From Pseudomonas sp. 2FG (GTDB taxonomy: Bacteria; Pseudomonadota; Gammaproteobacteria; Pseudomonadales; Pseudomonadaceae), in contig NZ_SCMP01000009.1 in NCBI RefSeq assembly GCF_005502935.1, positions 62,001 to 126,000 of the forward strand: 64,000 bases of DNA, written 5' to 3'. The position numbers and the translations under genes were made by a program. Every line of letters starts with the position of its first letter. The stretch's first letter is position 1. The notes under the pieces were generated by a model, which saw only the letters and a list, made by a program, of their open reading frames with translations, did no database searches and was not told the origin of the DNA. Of the stretch, positions 8,076 through 16,452 are shown in pieces.

Positions 8076-10350
8076 TGTGCGGCCAAAAACGCCTCGATAT
8101 GCCTGAGAATCTCGGCCGCATCGACCGTCGGTGACTGCACGGCAAACAACAGGCCCTGGCGCGTACCGACCTGACGAAATCCGCAAAACACCGCATAGCC
8201 GAGCTGCAACTCGCTGCGCAAGCGTTGGAAGAAGGCGCTCTCCAGCAGCAGCGCCACTAGGCGCCAAACCACTTCGCTGGCGGCACGCTGGTCGGGCAAT
8301 GGACAAAAACAGCAGCAACGCCGACTCGCTCGCGGCAAGCCCTGCATTCAGCCAGTGATAACACCCCGCCGGCTGTAGTTGAGGCTCCGTACTAGTTCGG
8401 GCCTGCCCGGGCATACGCCAGAGCGCCGAGTCGAGCGCCGCGCGTGCCTCAATCGGCAGACCTACGGCAAGCCCCTGCAGAGAGGATTGCCGCCAGCACT
8501 CCACTAAGGCTTGCAGCGTCGGCATCGCCTTCGCGGCCTTCTCGTCAGCAGTCCCGAACAACTCTGGTAAGCGCTGCCAGAGTTGATGAATCAGCGCCTC
8601 ACTTGCGCCTCTGCACGCCTGCTCGCGATGCAGCCGCAGGCCTTGGCTCCAGGCCCATTCAGGTGGCAATCGTAACAGTTCCGCCAACCCCGCCAGTACG
8701 CCCGGCAACGCTAGCGCCGCACCGCTCACCTGCAGTTGCCAAGCCTTGCCTTGTCGTTCGAACCGTACCTCTAGCCCTGCCTGCTGCGCCAGTTGCACGG
8801 TGGGGCGCAGCGCGACCTGCAACACCTCGAACAGGGCGCTTGGCGGCGCGTAAGCCGCGAAACTCCAGCGCAGGTAGACAGTGCCCTGCTCCCTCCCGGT
8901 GCCCGCGGCGCTTTCACGCGGCGCATTGAGCCAGCGCAGCGCATCGAAACGCGGTGGCGCCACCGCACTTGACGCTTGCGGCTGCAAGAATGGATTGGCA
9001 GCGGGCAATCGCCATGCCCACCGGTCTGAGCCAGCAGGCTCCTGGCGAGCCTCAGCCATCCGCAGGGTAAATCCCAACAGGCGCCGAGCGGCAATCTCCC
9101 GGGTGTCGCTAGTCAGTTCAATCAACCGCTGCGGCTGCAGCTGTGCCAGTAGCGACCGCAGCGCTCGCACACCTTCCTCGCCAAGCCCACAGTCGGCCTG
9201 TTGCCATTCACTCCAGTAACGAGCCAGGGCCAAAGGCGACAAGGTGCCCAGCCGATGCCGAACGATGGCGGCATATTCCCCACGCAATACCGACCAATCG
9301 TCCTGGCCGGCAAAGAACGCCAACCAGTCCAGCAACGCCGCGCGGATCGCGCCACGCTCACAGGCAACGCTTTCCGCCAGGCTGAAGTCGATGCTTAGCA
9401 ACGCCTGTCCAGCGTGCCGATAAGGCAGGCGCACCTCTAGGGCATCGCACCAGCCACGTTTTCGCAGCGTGTCCAGCAAGCCACCGTCCGCCTCATGGCG
9501 GAGCCAGGTGCCGAGGAAATCGACTGCGCTGGTGAATGCCGTCGGCAAGCCCTCCAGGGCAAAACACACACTAAGCTGCGGCAACCCTGCCGGCACCTGT
9601 ACACGAAGCCTGCGCGCGCAGCGGCAACAACGTTGGGGCAGCGTCCTGCGCCACGGCCTGGGTCGGACGCAGCAACGCCCCCTGGATTTGCGCCAGGCGA
9701 CGCAACTCGGCCCGCGACTGCGGCCCGACCAGCACCAGTGAAATCTGCCCGGCGTGATAGAAACGCCGATGAAAATCCTGCAGCGTCTGCTGAAACTGCG
9801 GCTGCTCGACCGCCAGGGTGTCGCGATTGCCGGCATGAAACGCCGTGAAGGGATGCCCGCTGGCAACGGCCTGTCCCAGCGCCGCATCGCAGAGCGTATC
9901 GCGGTCTCGACCGCGCGCAACAAACTCCGCCTGCAACACCTCCCGCTCCCGCAACTGCGCCGCCGGCTCCAGAACGGGCCGCGCCAGCATGTCGCACAAA
10001 CGCGCCAGCCCGCCCTCCAACCTGGCCGCTGGAACCTCGAAGAAATACTCGGTACTGCGCTCGCGGGTACTGGCATTGACCTGCCCGGAACAGGCCCGTA
10101 CATAAGCCAGCAGGCCATTCTCAGCGGTAAATTGTGCGCTGCCGAGAAACAGCAAATGCTCGAGAAAATGTGCCAACCCCGGATAGTTTGACGGCGCATC
10201 GTGACTACCCGCCGAGACCCTGACCAAGGCCGCCGCCTGGGCACACCCCGGAACCTGCAGGAGTTTGACCTTGAGTCCATTGGCCAGCACCAAATACTCG
10301 GGCTCCGCCTGATGGCTATCCGCGCAGCTGGAACGGCTGTTAGTCGACAT
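8036..10350 (-). pseudogene. pqqF: pqqF-like M16 metalloprotease gene with two frameshifts
   Basis: The N-terminal part from the ATG at 10350 has the M16 zinc motif H61-F-L-E64-H65 and a downstream E-R-E-V-L-Q-A-E motif, as in PqqF, a protease associated with the PQQ biosynthesis peptide PqqA. This frame closes at 9571. The clear continuation (R-V-Q-V-P-A-G-L-P-Q-L onward) runs in a second frame from about 9615. A second shift near 8300, at a run of five Ts, moves the conserved C-terminal region (S-E-L-Q-L-G-Y-A-V) into a third frame. The total span of about 770 codons matches an intact PqqF. Either the gene is dead or the assembly has two indels. Confidence 0.8.
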
Positions 10351-10712
10351 GAGTGGGCAAGACCGGCAGTTTTCCTCCTAGCATCTGGCGCAGGAACCGC
10401 CGGCGCAATGCTTCTTTGGAAGTAGCGCTCTATCCGTTGGGCACAGCTAGACGCTGCACCTGAAATGGCCGCAGAACGGCATGTGGAAGAAAGGATGCGG
10501 TCCGAGAGATGGGAAACTCGCTCGGTGTATTGAAGGGAACACGAAGCGAGGGGCTGGACGCCCAAAGGAGGCGCCTATCGTCGCTGCCCAAACTGCCGCC
10601 AATCCGCTGCTCTGTCTATCACCATTTCTAACGCGGTGATTGACCGGTGATTGACAGCATTTTTTTGGATCTCAGAAAAACAGGGATGCATCTCTGAAAC
10701 CCGCATGAATAG
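10351..10712. other. Intergenic region between pqqF and the tRNA-Leu fragment
   Basis: This 362-base stretch has no convincing gene, RNA or repeat. It is the last chromosomal sequence before the attachment-site fragment and would contain the former pqqF promoter. Confidence 0.5.
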
Positions 10713-10768
10713 TGGTGCCCGGAGCCGGGGTCGAACCGGCACGTCCTTACGAACGAGGGATTTTAAGT
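10713..10768 (-). other. 3' half of a tRNA-Leu(UAA) gene: probable ICE attachment site copy
   Basis: Read on the minus strand the sequence begins in an anticodon loop (CTTAAAA, anticodon UAA). It continues through the 3' anticodon stem (TCCCT), a long class II variable arm, a perfect T-arm (GCCGG-TTCGACC-CCGGC) and the acceptor strand with encoded CCA at 10713-10715. The 5' half is absent: upstream of the loop the sequence no longer pairs. A 3' tRNA fragment beginning in the anticodon loop, 176 bases from a tyrosine integrase gene, is what integration into a tRNA gene leaves at one element end. The intact tRNA copy should be at the other end, outside the window. Confidence 0.8.
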
Positions 10769-10943
10769 AACAACATGGCTCCTGCACCGGGCATTCTCTC
10801 GGCTTGGATACAGCTTGCTACAGCAGGTTTTCCGCAGGGCCAACGTTTTGGATCATATGCCGGTGCGCGACGCAAACCGCCCCGGTTCTCTTTCGCCTGG
10901 CTCCTAGCAGGCTCCTGGAATTGGGGCATTTCAGGAGCACCTC

Positions 10944-12146
10944 ATGGCGAAGATCAAACTGACAAAAAGCGTTGTTAGCACTGCACAGGCACGCACCTAC
11001 GACGTTGAACTCCGGGACACAATCATTCCGGGCTTCCTGTGCAAGGTTACACCAACAGGCCGCAAGGTATTCATGGTTCAGTACCGCACGAACTCCGGCG
11101 TGCGCCGAAAGCCGGCGCTTGGCCAGTTCGGTGAACTGACCGTCGAACAGGCCCGTTCGCTGGCGCAAGACTGGCTGGCTGAAGTCCGGCGCGGTGGCGA
11201 TCCCGGACACGACAAAACCGAGGCCCGCAGAGCCCCGACGGTCAAGGAGCTGTGCAAGCGGTTCATGGAGGATCACTCCAAGGTGCGCAACAAGCCGAGT
11301 ACGCAGGACTGCTACCAGTACCAAATCGACAAATACATCGTCCCAGCCTTCGGCACCAAGAAAGCCCATGAGGTCACGCGCCACGACATCATTGCGCTGA
11401 TGAAGCATATGGAAAAATCCCCAACGCAAGCCAATCGAGTGCTGTCTTGTATACGTAAGATGTTCAATCTGGCAGAACTATGGGGCTCTCGCCCCGATGG
11501 CTCGAATCCATGCCGTCACGTATCCAAGTATCCGGAGAAAGGCTCGACCCGTCTCATCACTGACGGACAGATGGTCAAGCTGTTCACCTATCTGGACAAA
11601 GCGGAGGCCGAAGAACTGGAGCACCCGACCTACCTGCTGGCCATCCGCCTGCAATTCGAGTTCGCAGCTCGCATGTCGGAGATCCTGCTGCTGCAATGGG
11701 ACTGGCTCGACCTGTCCAACAGCCGGGTCGTGTGGCCGGACAGCAAAACCGGCGATATGTCCAAGCCCTTGAGCATGGAAGCCCGCCGCTTGCTGGAGAG
11801 CGCACCTCGCTACGGCGAGTCGCCCTATGTCTGCCCGGCGACCCGTAACCACGACAAGCCGCTCAGCCCCCACGCCTATTACAGCGCTTGGCGGCGCATC
11901 CTCGATCGCGCCGGCGTGCCGAGGGTTGGCACCCACGGCATCCGTCATCGCTCGGCCACTGACATCGCCAACTCCGGCATTCCGGTCAAGGTCGGCATGG
12001 CGCTGACCGCGCACAAGACCGTGGCAATGTTCATGCGCTACGTCCACACCGAGGACGACCCGGTGCGCAAGGCAGCCGAACTGGTGGCAAACCGGCGCAA
12101 GACGGTTGTCAGTGCCCGCCAAAAACCGAAAGAGGTGACCATATGA
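10944..12146 (+). CDS. int: Tyrosine-type site-specific integrase
   Basis: A 400-residue integrase. Residues 1-95 form an arm-binding domain of the DUF4102 type. A SAM-like core-binding domain spans about 100-185. The catalytic domain carries Arg243 (A-A-R-M-S-E), H331-x2-R334 (H-G-I-R-H-R), His357 and nucleophile Tyr366 (M-R-Y-V-H-T). All catalytic positions are present, so it should be active. It catalyses integration and excision at an att site, and the tRNA-Leu fragment just upstream is the likely target. The sequence resembles integrases of Tn4371-like and tRNA-targeting ICEs. GGAG lies upstream of the ATG. Its stop overlaps a 44-codon frame by four bases. Confidence 0.93.
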   Translation: MAKIKLTKSVVSTAQARTYDVELRDTIIPGFLCKVTPTGRKVFMVQYRTNSGVRRKPALGQFGELTVEQARSLAQDWLAEVRRGGDPGHDKTEARRAPTVKELCKRFMEDHSKVRNKPSTQDCYQYQIDKYIVPAFGTKKAHEVTRHDIIALMKHMEKSPTQANRVLSCIRKMFNLAELWGSRPDGSNPCRHVSKYPEKGSTRLITDGQMVKLFTYLDKAEAEELEHPTYLLAIRLQFEFAARMSEILLLQWDWLDLSNSRVVWPDSKTGDMSKPLSMEARRLLESAPRYGESPYVCPATRNHDKPLSPHAYYSAWRRILDRAGVPRVGTHGIRHRSATDIANSGIPVKVGMALTAHKTVAMFMRYVHTEDDPVRKAAELVANRRKTVVSARQKPKEVTI

Positions 12147-12277
12147 TCAGTGACCAGCACCCCGCCATGTCGCCCCCGGTCCGCGTGGTGCCGTCTCGCC
12201 GCCCCTCCCTGCCAGTGCAACGCGCCGGCACCTGGAAAAACATACCCGTTACGGGTATAGTTTGGAGGTGGAGATGA
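12143..12277 (+). CDS. Small ORF (44 aa) coupling integrase and toxin genes
   Basis: An ATG inside the integrase stop (ATGA overlap) opens 44 codons, arginine- and proline-rich at the start (V-P-S-R-R-P-S-L-P). It closes with TGA inside the ATGA that starts the toxin gene. Four-base overlaps at both ends are unusual for a random frame. The peptide has no domain that I recognise. It could be a coupling leader or the stub of a deleted gene. Confidence 0.3.
   Translation: MISDQHPAMSPPVRVVPSRRPSLPVQRAGTWKNIPVTGIVWRWR
12242..12258. promoter_or_regulatory. Palindromic operator of the toxin-antitoxin operon
   Basis: ATACCCG-TTA-CGGGTAT is a perfect 7-bp inverted repeat ending 15 bases before the toxin ATG and overlapping a TATAGT -10-like hexamer (12256-12261). 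Antitoxins of this class normally repress their own operon through such palindromes. The site is seen; the binding is inferred. Confidence 0.65.
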
Positions 12278-12657
12278 CGCGCATCCTCAAGCGGAAGGAC
12301 TTTGCGCGGTGGCAGGCGGACGAGAAGCTACCCGACGCCGCCTTGTGCAAGGCAGTCAAGGAGATGGAAGGCGGTCTGATCGACGCGGACCTGGGCGGCC
12401 ACCTCTACAAGAAACGGGTGGCGCGTCCCGGCGGCGGCAAGAGTGGCGGCTACCGCACCCTGCTGTCGGCCCGAATCGGCAACCGCTATGTGTTCCTGCA
12501 TGGGTTTCCCAAGAGCGACAAGGCGAACATCACACAGGACGAGAAGAAAGCGCTGCAATTCGCCGGCAAGGTGTTCCTGGAACTGTCCGCCGAAGCCTTG
12601 TCGAAGGCGTTGCAGTCAGGCGTGTTATTGGAGGTGCATTGTGAGCAAGATCATTGA
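12274..12657 (+). CDS. RelE/HigB-type toxin of a type II toxin-antitoxin system
   Basis: A 127-residue basic protein resembling the RelE/ParE superfamily toxins that pair with NadS-like antitoxins. A central G-G-G-K-S-G-G-Y-R-T motif followed by R-Y-V-F-L-H-G-F is characteristic. Such toxins are ribosome-dependent or free mRNA endonucleases in the cytoplasm. The ATG at 12274 follows GGAGG; the frame extends to a TTG at 12262, which is less likely. It overlaps the antitoxin start by 17 bases. The toxin-first order is typical of the HigBA-type arrangement. It probably stabilises the element against loss. Confidence 0.82.
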   Translation: MTRILKRKDFARWQADEKLPDAALCKAVKEMEGGLIDADLGGHLYKKRVARPGGGKSGGYRTLLSARIGNRYVFLHGFPKSDKANITQDEKKALQFAGKVFLELSAEALSKALQSGVLLEVHCEQDH

Positions 12658-12943
12658 ATCCCTGCGTGGCGACCTAGCTGCGCTCCACGAAGCGGGAGCA
12701 ATCAGCAAGGTAACGATGCGCGAGTTCGACGCTATCTGCCCGCCACCGGTACGGGAGTTCAGCGCTGCCGACATCAAACGCCTGCGCGAAGCCTTGAAGT
12801 TCAGCCAGCCGGTGTTCGCTCTTCATTTGCACACATCGGCCTCGACCGTACGCAAGTGGGAGCAAGGTGACACCCATCCCACCGGGCCTGCCCTCAAGCT
12901 GCTCAACGTCATCGCCGACAAGGGCCTGCAGGCCATCATCTGA
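12641..12943 (+). CDS. NadS/HigA-like helix-turn-helix antitoxin
   Basis: A 100-residue protein from a GTG at 12641, supported by GGAGG eight bases upstream inside the toxin gene. The C-terminal half is a Cro/XRE-type helix-turn-helix with K-F-S-Q-P-V-F-A-L-H-L-H and V-R-K-W-E-Q-G, as in antitoxins of the NadS/MqsA-like group. It should neutralise the upstream toxin and repress the operon through the palindrome at 12242-12258. The overlapping longer frame beginning at 12443 reads the toxin gene out of frame and is not a better start. Confidence 0.8.
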   Translation: MSKIIESLRGDLAALHEAGAISKVTMREFDAICPPPVREFSAADIKRLREALKFSQPVFALHLHTSASTVRKWEQGDTHPTGPALKLLNVIADKGLQAII

Positions 12944-12966
12944 TGCCTGACGAGGGAGACGGGCAT

Positions 12967-13410
12967 TAGCGACGCGAATTGACCCTTTCAGCTCACAGCA
13001 TCTTGAAGCCACGTGCCGCGTGCTCGCCGATATCGAGCGCGGCCAGAGCGGCACGCAGATCGAGCGGCTGCTGCAAGAAATCGAGGTTACCGACACGTCG
13101 CCCGGCATGACCAAGTGGAAGCGATTGTTCAATGCGCTGGTCGGCGCACAGAACCGGCACTAGGTCGGCAACCATCTCATCATGTTCATCAATCGCGCGA
13201 TGAACCCGGTGAACTACGCCCGCGATCGTTCTCCTGGCGGCGCGACGAACTCAATGTCGTCCTTGCCTTCTCCGGTTTCTACGTGCGCGAAGACGGCAAA
13301 GTCGGACGGCCATGACGCTCGATGCCGCGCGCCCTAGCTGGACGACTCAAGGCGGCCCTGGAAAGTCGGGCCGTGCACGCAGAAGTGCTGAACTACTGCC
13401 GCGCCAAAAC
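12967..13410 (+). pseudogene. Decayed TIGR02391-family (Ymh-like) gene
   Basis: Protein-like sequence runs through several breaks. A first piece reads I-D-P-F-S-S-Q-H-L-E-A-T to A-L-V-G-A-Q-N-R-H and meets a TAG at 13161-13163. The same frame then continues V-G-N-H-L-I-M-F. A frameshift near 13223 leads to S-W-R-R-D-E-L-N-V-V-L-A-F. A TGA at 13313 interrupts it, and A-L-A-G-R-L-K-A-A-L-E follows. Together these resemble the TIGR02391 family, common in defence and toxin-antitoxin neighbourhoods. No start codon remains in the first frame. It is non-functional. Confidence 0.65.
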
Positions 13411-13588
13411 CACCTCCATTAGCGCCAAGGCTCCCCTATCGCGCTCCTCATTGTTCGCAAGGGCCGTCGCAAAAAGCCATTTCAAGACCACGTTGCACCG
13501 ACATATCTTCATCATCGACACGATGAGTAAACCATGTCGCCAACTCCAAAATCATTTGGCTTAAAGGGAAGCTTGGCAAATAGCGAAG

Positions 13589-15187
13589 ATGACTGAAGAA
13601 TGGCCTCATCGATCACGGAAGGTCACTGGGGAAAATTTGGTGATTCGCGATTCATCTTGGCCTGAGACTTCTGCGGACTTGTTCCGCCACGCCACTGCGG
13701 AAAAAGCGACCCTCTATCGCTCCATCATGGAGGTGTTCGCTGCCGCCAAGCGCCAGTACCGCCTGCAATTGCGACCCGACGAAGTATTGTCCGAGGCGAA
13801 TTGGGGTAACAGAACGCCACCTGCTCAGGAAGAGATTGCCGCCGCACTGGCTCAGCTAGCTGCATGGGGCAATCTCGAATCACAACCGGACATGACGCGC
13901 GTATCCACGCTCAACGATTATTATCGAGCACGTTTTCTCTATCGGCTCTCGCGCGGCGGCGAAGCGGTAGAGGCCGGCCTGATAGCATTCGCGCAGAGCC
14001 TCCATCACCGTGCAGAACTGCAGACGGTTGCTCTAGAAGACATCGACAGCCGCTTGCGAGCCTTGCAGCGATTGATAGCTGAGGCGCAATCCGTCAACGA
14101 CCTTGATACCGCCAAGGCGCATGAGATTCTACGCGACCTGGTGAGAGTGTTTGAGGGCCTCACCGAAAACGCCCAGGCGTTCATGGCTGGAGTGGCACGT
14201 AGCCTGGAACTGCAACAGGCTGACGCAACCACATTGATCGCTTACAAGCGACGGCTGATCGACTATCTCGAGCGTTTTATGGGCGATCTGATCCGCCGCT
14301 CCGATGCCATCGCCCGGACGCTGCATGAATTGTCCGCAGCCATCGACTACGTCTTACGCCAAGTCGCTGCACGTGAAGCGCGTGATGCCGCCCCCGACGG
14401 CACTGGCGAGCAGACGGAGGAAACACAGCGTCGCCAGGACATCTGGCGCGAGCGCTGGAAAGGATTACGCGGTTGGTTCCTGGCAACCGGCAACGAGCCG
14501 CCTCAAGCAGAACTGCTGCGTGCCCGGGCGCGCTCGGCGATTCCACAACTGTTAAGTGCCATCGCGGCAATCAATGAACGACGCAGCGGGCGCAGCGACC
14601 GCTCGGCCGATTTCCGAGTGTTGGCACAATGGTTCGCGGCATGCGACAGCGACGACGATGCCCACCGTCTCGCGCATGCAGCATTCGCGCTGCAGCCAGC
14701 ACGCCACTTCTCGCTTGAGGTTGCTGATGCGGACGACGTGCCAGCAAGCACCTCTTGGCTAGATGCACCTCCGCTGATCATCAATCCCCGCCTGCGCGAG
14801 TACGGCGAAGCCGCGCCACGTGGTGCACTGGCGAAAGTGCGGGATCGTAGCCGGGATCGTGCGCTGATGGCTCAGCAATTAGCGGAGGAATCGCGTCAGG
14901 TCGAGGCCGCGCGCCGGCGATTGGCGACCGGCCGCCCGACTCGCCTATCGGAGCTGGGCGAGCTCGATGTGCATGCCTTCGGTCTCTTTCTGGGATTGCT
15001 TGGCGAGGCACTGGCCGAACAACACAATCCAAACCGTCCTGTCGAGCGTCAAACGGGCGACGGTCTGCTGCACATTCGCCTGGAACCTCTGACTGAAGAC
15101 AGTCGCGCCCGAATCTGCACAGCAGTCGGGGTATTCTCCGGCCGGGATCATCTGCTGACGATCCGACTCACCGAGGACAGATCATGA
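13589..15187 (+). CDS. jetA: Wadjet type II subunit JetA (DUF2397/TIGR02677 family)
   Basis: A 532-residue protein, mostly helical, matching the TIGR02677/DUF2397 family by its opening (L-F-R-H-A-T-A-E-K-A-T-L-Y-R) and its position. In Wadjet, JetA is the kleisin-like subunit that bridges the SMC ATPase JetC. The complex recognises small circular DNA and cleaves it through JetD. The ATG at 13589 is the first in frame, but the conserved part begins about 30 residues later, so a later start is possible. It overlaps jetB by ATGA at 15184. It heads a four-gene operon with four-base overlaps at each junction. Confidence 0.88.
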   Translation: MTEEWPHRSRKVTGENLVIRDSSWPETSADLFRHATAEKATLYRSIMEVFAAAKRQYRLQLRPDEVLSEANWGNRTPPAQEEIAAALAQLAAWGNLESQPDMTRVSTLNDYYRARFLYRLSRGGEAVEAGLIAFAQSLHHRAELQTVALEDIDSRLRALQRLIAEAQSVNDLDTAKAHEILRDLVRVFEGLTENAQAFMAGVARSLELQQADATTLIAYKRRLIDYLERFMGDLIRRSDAIARTLHELSAAIDYVLRQVAAREARDAAPDGTGEQTEETQRRQDIWRERWKGLRGWFLATGNEPPQAELLRARARSAIPQLLSAIAAINERRSGRSDRSADFRVLAQWFAACDSDDDAHRLAHAAFALQPARHFSLEVADADDVPASTSWLDAPPLIINPRLREYGEAAPRGALAKVRDRSRDRALMAQQLAEESRQVEAARRRLATGRPTRLSELGELDVHAFGLFLGLLGEALAEQHNPNRPVERQTGDGLLHIRLEPLTEDSRARICTAVGVFSGRDHLLTIRLTEDRS

Positions 15188-16452
15188 ACACGCCCTCGTC
15201 CCGCCGAGGCACCCGGCATGTCGGAGAAACACAGAAGGCGCAGCAGCAAGACGAATTCCGCCGGGCTCTACGCAGCCTGCTGATGTGTCCGCTCATGCCG
15301 CCAGGGCACGTTGATTTCCCCGCGGTACGACGCCAAGCCGAGCGCCTGCGCGAGTGGTTCGCCCGCGAGACCGGCTGGCCGCTGCATGTGGACCGCGAGG
15401 GTGCCCGCCTGTTCAAGCGTCCGGCCGACCTGTCCGACCCGACCCGCGGCCTGCCGGACTATGATCGGCGTCGCTATGTACTGCTGTGTCTGGCTGCTGC
15501 AGTGCTGGAGCGAGCCGATCCGCAGATTACTCTGCGACAAATCGGCGAACGGATCGTACAACAAGCTGCCGACCCAGCATTGCAGGCCTTGGGCTTCGCC
15601 TTCACTTTGCACGGCGCTACCGAAAGGCGCGAGCTGGTCATGGTGTGCCGCACATTGCTGGATCAAGGCATCCTCGAACGTGTCGCCGGCGAGGAAGAGA
15701 GCTTCGTTCAGGACGGTAGCGGGCCACAGTCCGACGCACTCTACGACATTCACCGTCGCCTGCTGTCTGGCCTGCTGGCGGCGGTGCGCGGCCCCTCGAC
15801 CTGGAGCACAGAGGAGACTCCGGGAAATACCCAGGCACGGCTGCATGCACTGGTGGCCGGCTTTACGGTGGATAGCGAACAAGGTAGGCGCGATGCCATA
15901 CGCCACCACCTAGCACGACGCCTGCTCAACGATCCTGTCCTGTATACCGACACACTGGACGAAGAGGTACGCAGCTATTTCGTCAATCAGCGCGGTGTTC
16001 TCGCCAACCGCCTGTGTGAAGCCACCGGAATGATCGCTGAGCAACGTGCCGAAGGCCTGGCGCTGATCGACGAGAGCGGGCAACTAACCGATGTGGCCAT
16101 GCCCGCCGAAGGTACTGAGGCCCATGTGACATTGCTGGTAGCGGAGTACCTGGCCCGGCGTCTGCGGGAAAAACGTGCCCCGTTGCGAGTGGCCGAAAGC
16201 GGAATCACCCTGTTCCTGCGCGAGGCCGCAGGGCGGTATGGCCGCTATTGGCGCAAGTCGGCGCGCGCGCCAGGCGCCGAACACGAGCTAGTGGAAATAG
16301 CCATCGCGCGCCTATGCCGTCTGGGCCTGATGCTACGCGATGCGCACAGCGTGCTCCCGCTGCCCGCCATTGCCCGTTTTTCGCTCGGGCAGACCGAAGT
16401 GCGCAACGTCCAGAGTGCCGAATCCCTGTTTCTATCCGAGCCTGACGCATGA
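15184..16452 (+). CDS. jetB: Wadjet type II subunit JetB (DUF2398/TIGR02678 family)
   Basis: A 422-residue protein matching the TIGR02678/DUF2398 family, with the E-F-R-R-A-L-R-S-L-L-M-C-P-L-M opening and the conserved central segment D-Y-D-R-R-R-Y. JetB is the KITE (winged-helix tandem) subunit that binds the kleisin JetA in the SMC-like complex. Its start lies in the ATGA overlap with jetA and its stop in the ATGA overlap with jetC, so translation is probably coupled. No lesion is seen. Confidence 0.88.
   Translation: MNTPSSRRGTRHVGETQKAQQQDEFRRALRSLLMCPLMPPGHVDFPAVRRQAERLREWFARETGWPLHVDREGARLFKRPADLSDPTRGLPDYDRRRYVLLCLAAAVLERADPQITLRQIGERIVQQAADPALQALGFAFTLHGATERRELVMVCRTLLDQGILERVAGEEESFVQDGSGPQSDALYDIHRRLLSGLLAAVRGPSTWSTEETPGNTQARLHALVAGFTVDSEQGRRDAIRHHLARRLLNDPVLYTDTLDEEVRSYFVNQRGVLANRLCEATGMIAEQRAEGLALIDESGQLTDVAMPAEGTEAHVTLLVAEYLARRLREKRAPLRVAESGITLFLREAAGRYGRYWRKSARAPGAEHELVEIAIARLCRLGLMLRDAHSVLPLPAIARFSLGQTEVRNVQSAESLFLSEPDA

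Noticed and set aside
7923..10565. A single 880-codon minus-strand protein
   Set aside because: Its first ~310 residues are a shadow of pqqF in the wrong frame and its last part mixes other frames. The real product is a frameshifted pqqF plus an LtrA remnant.
10713..10768. A functional tRNA-Leu gene
   Set aside because: The D-arm, the 5' acceptor strand and the 5' anticodon stem are absent; only the 3' half remains.
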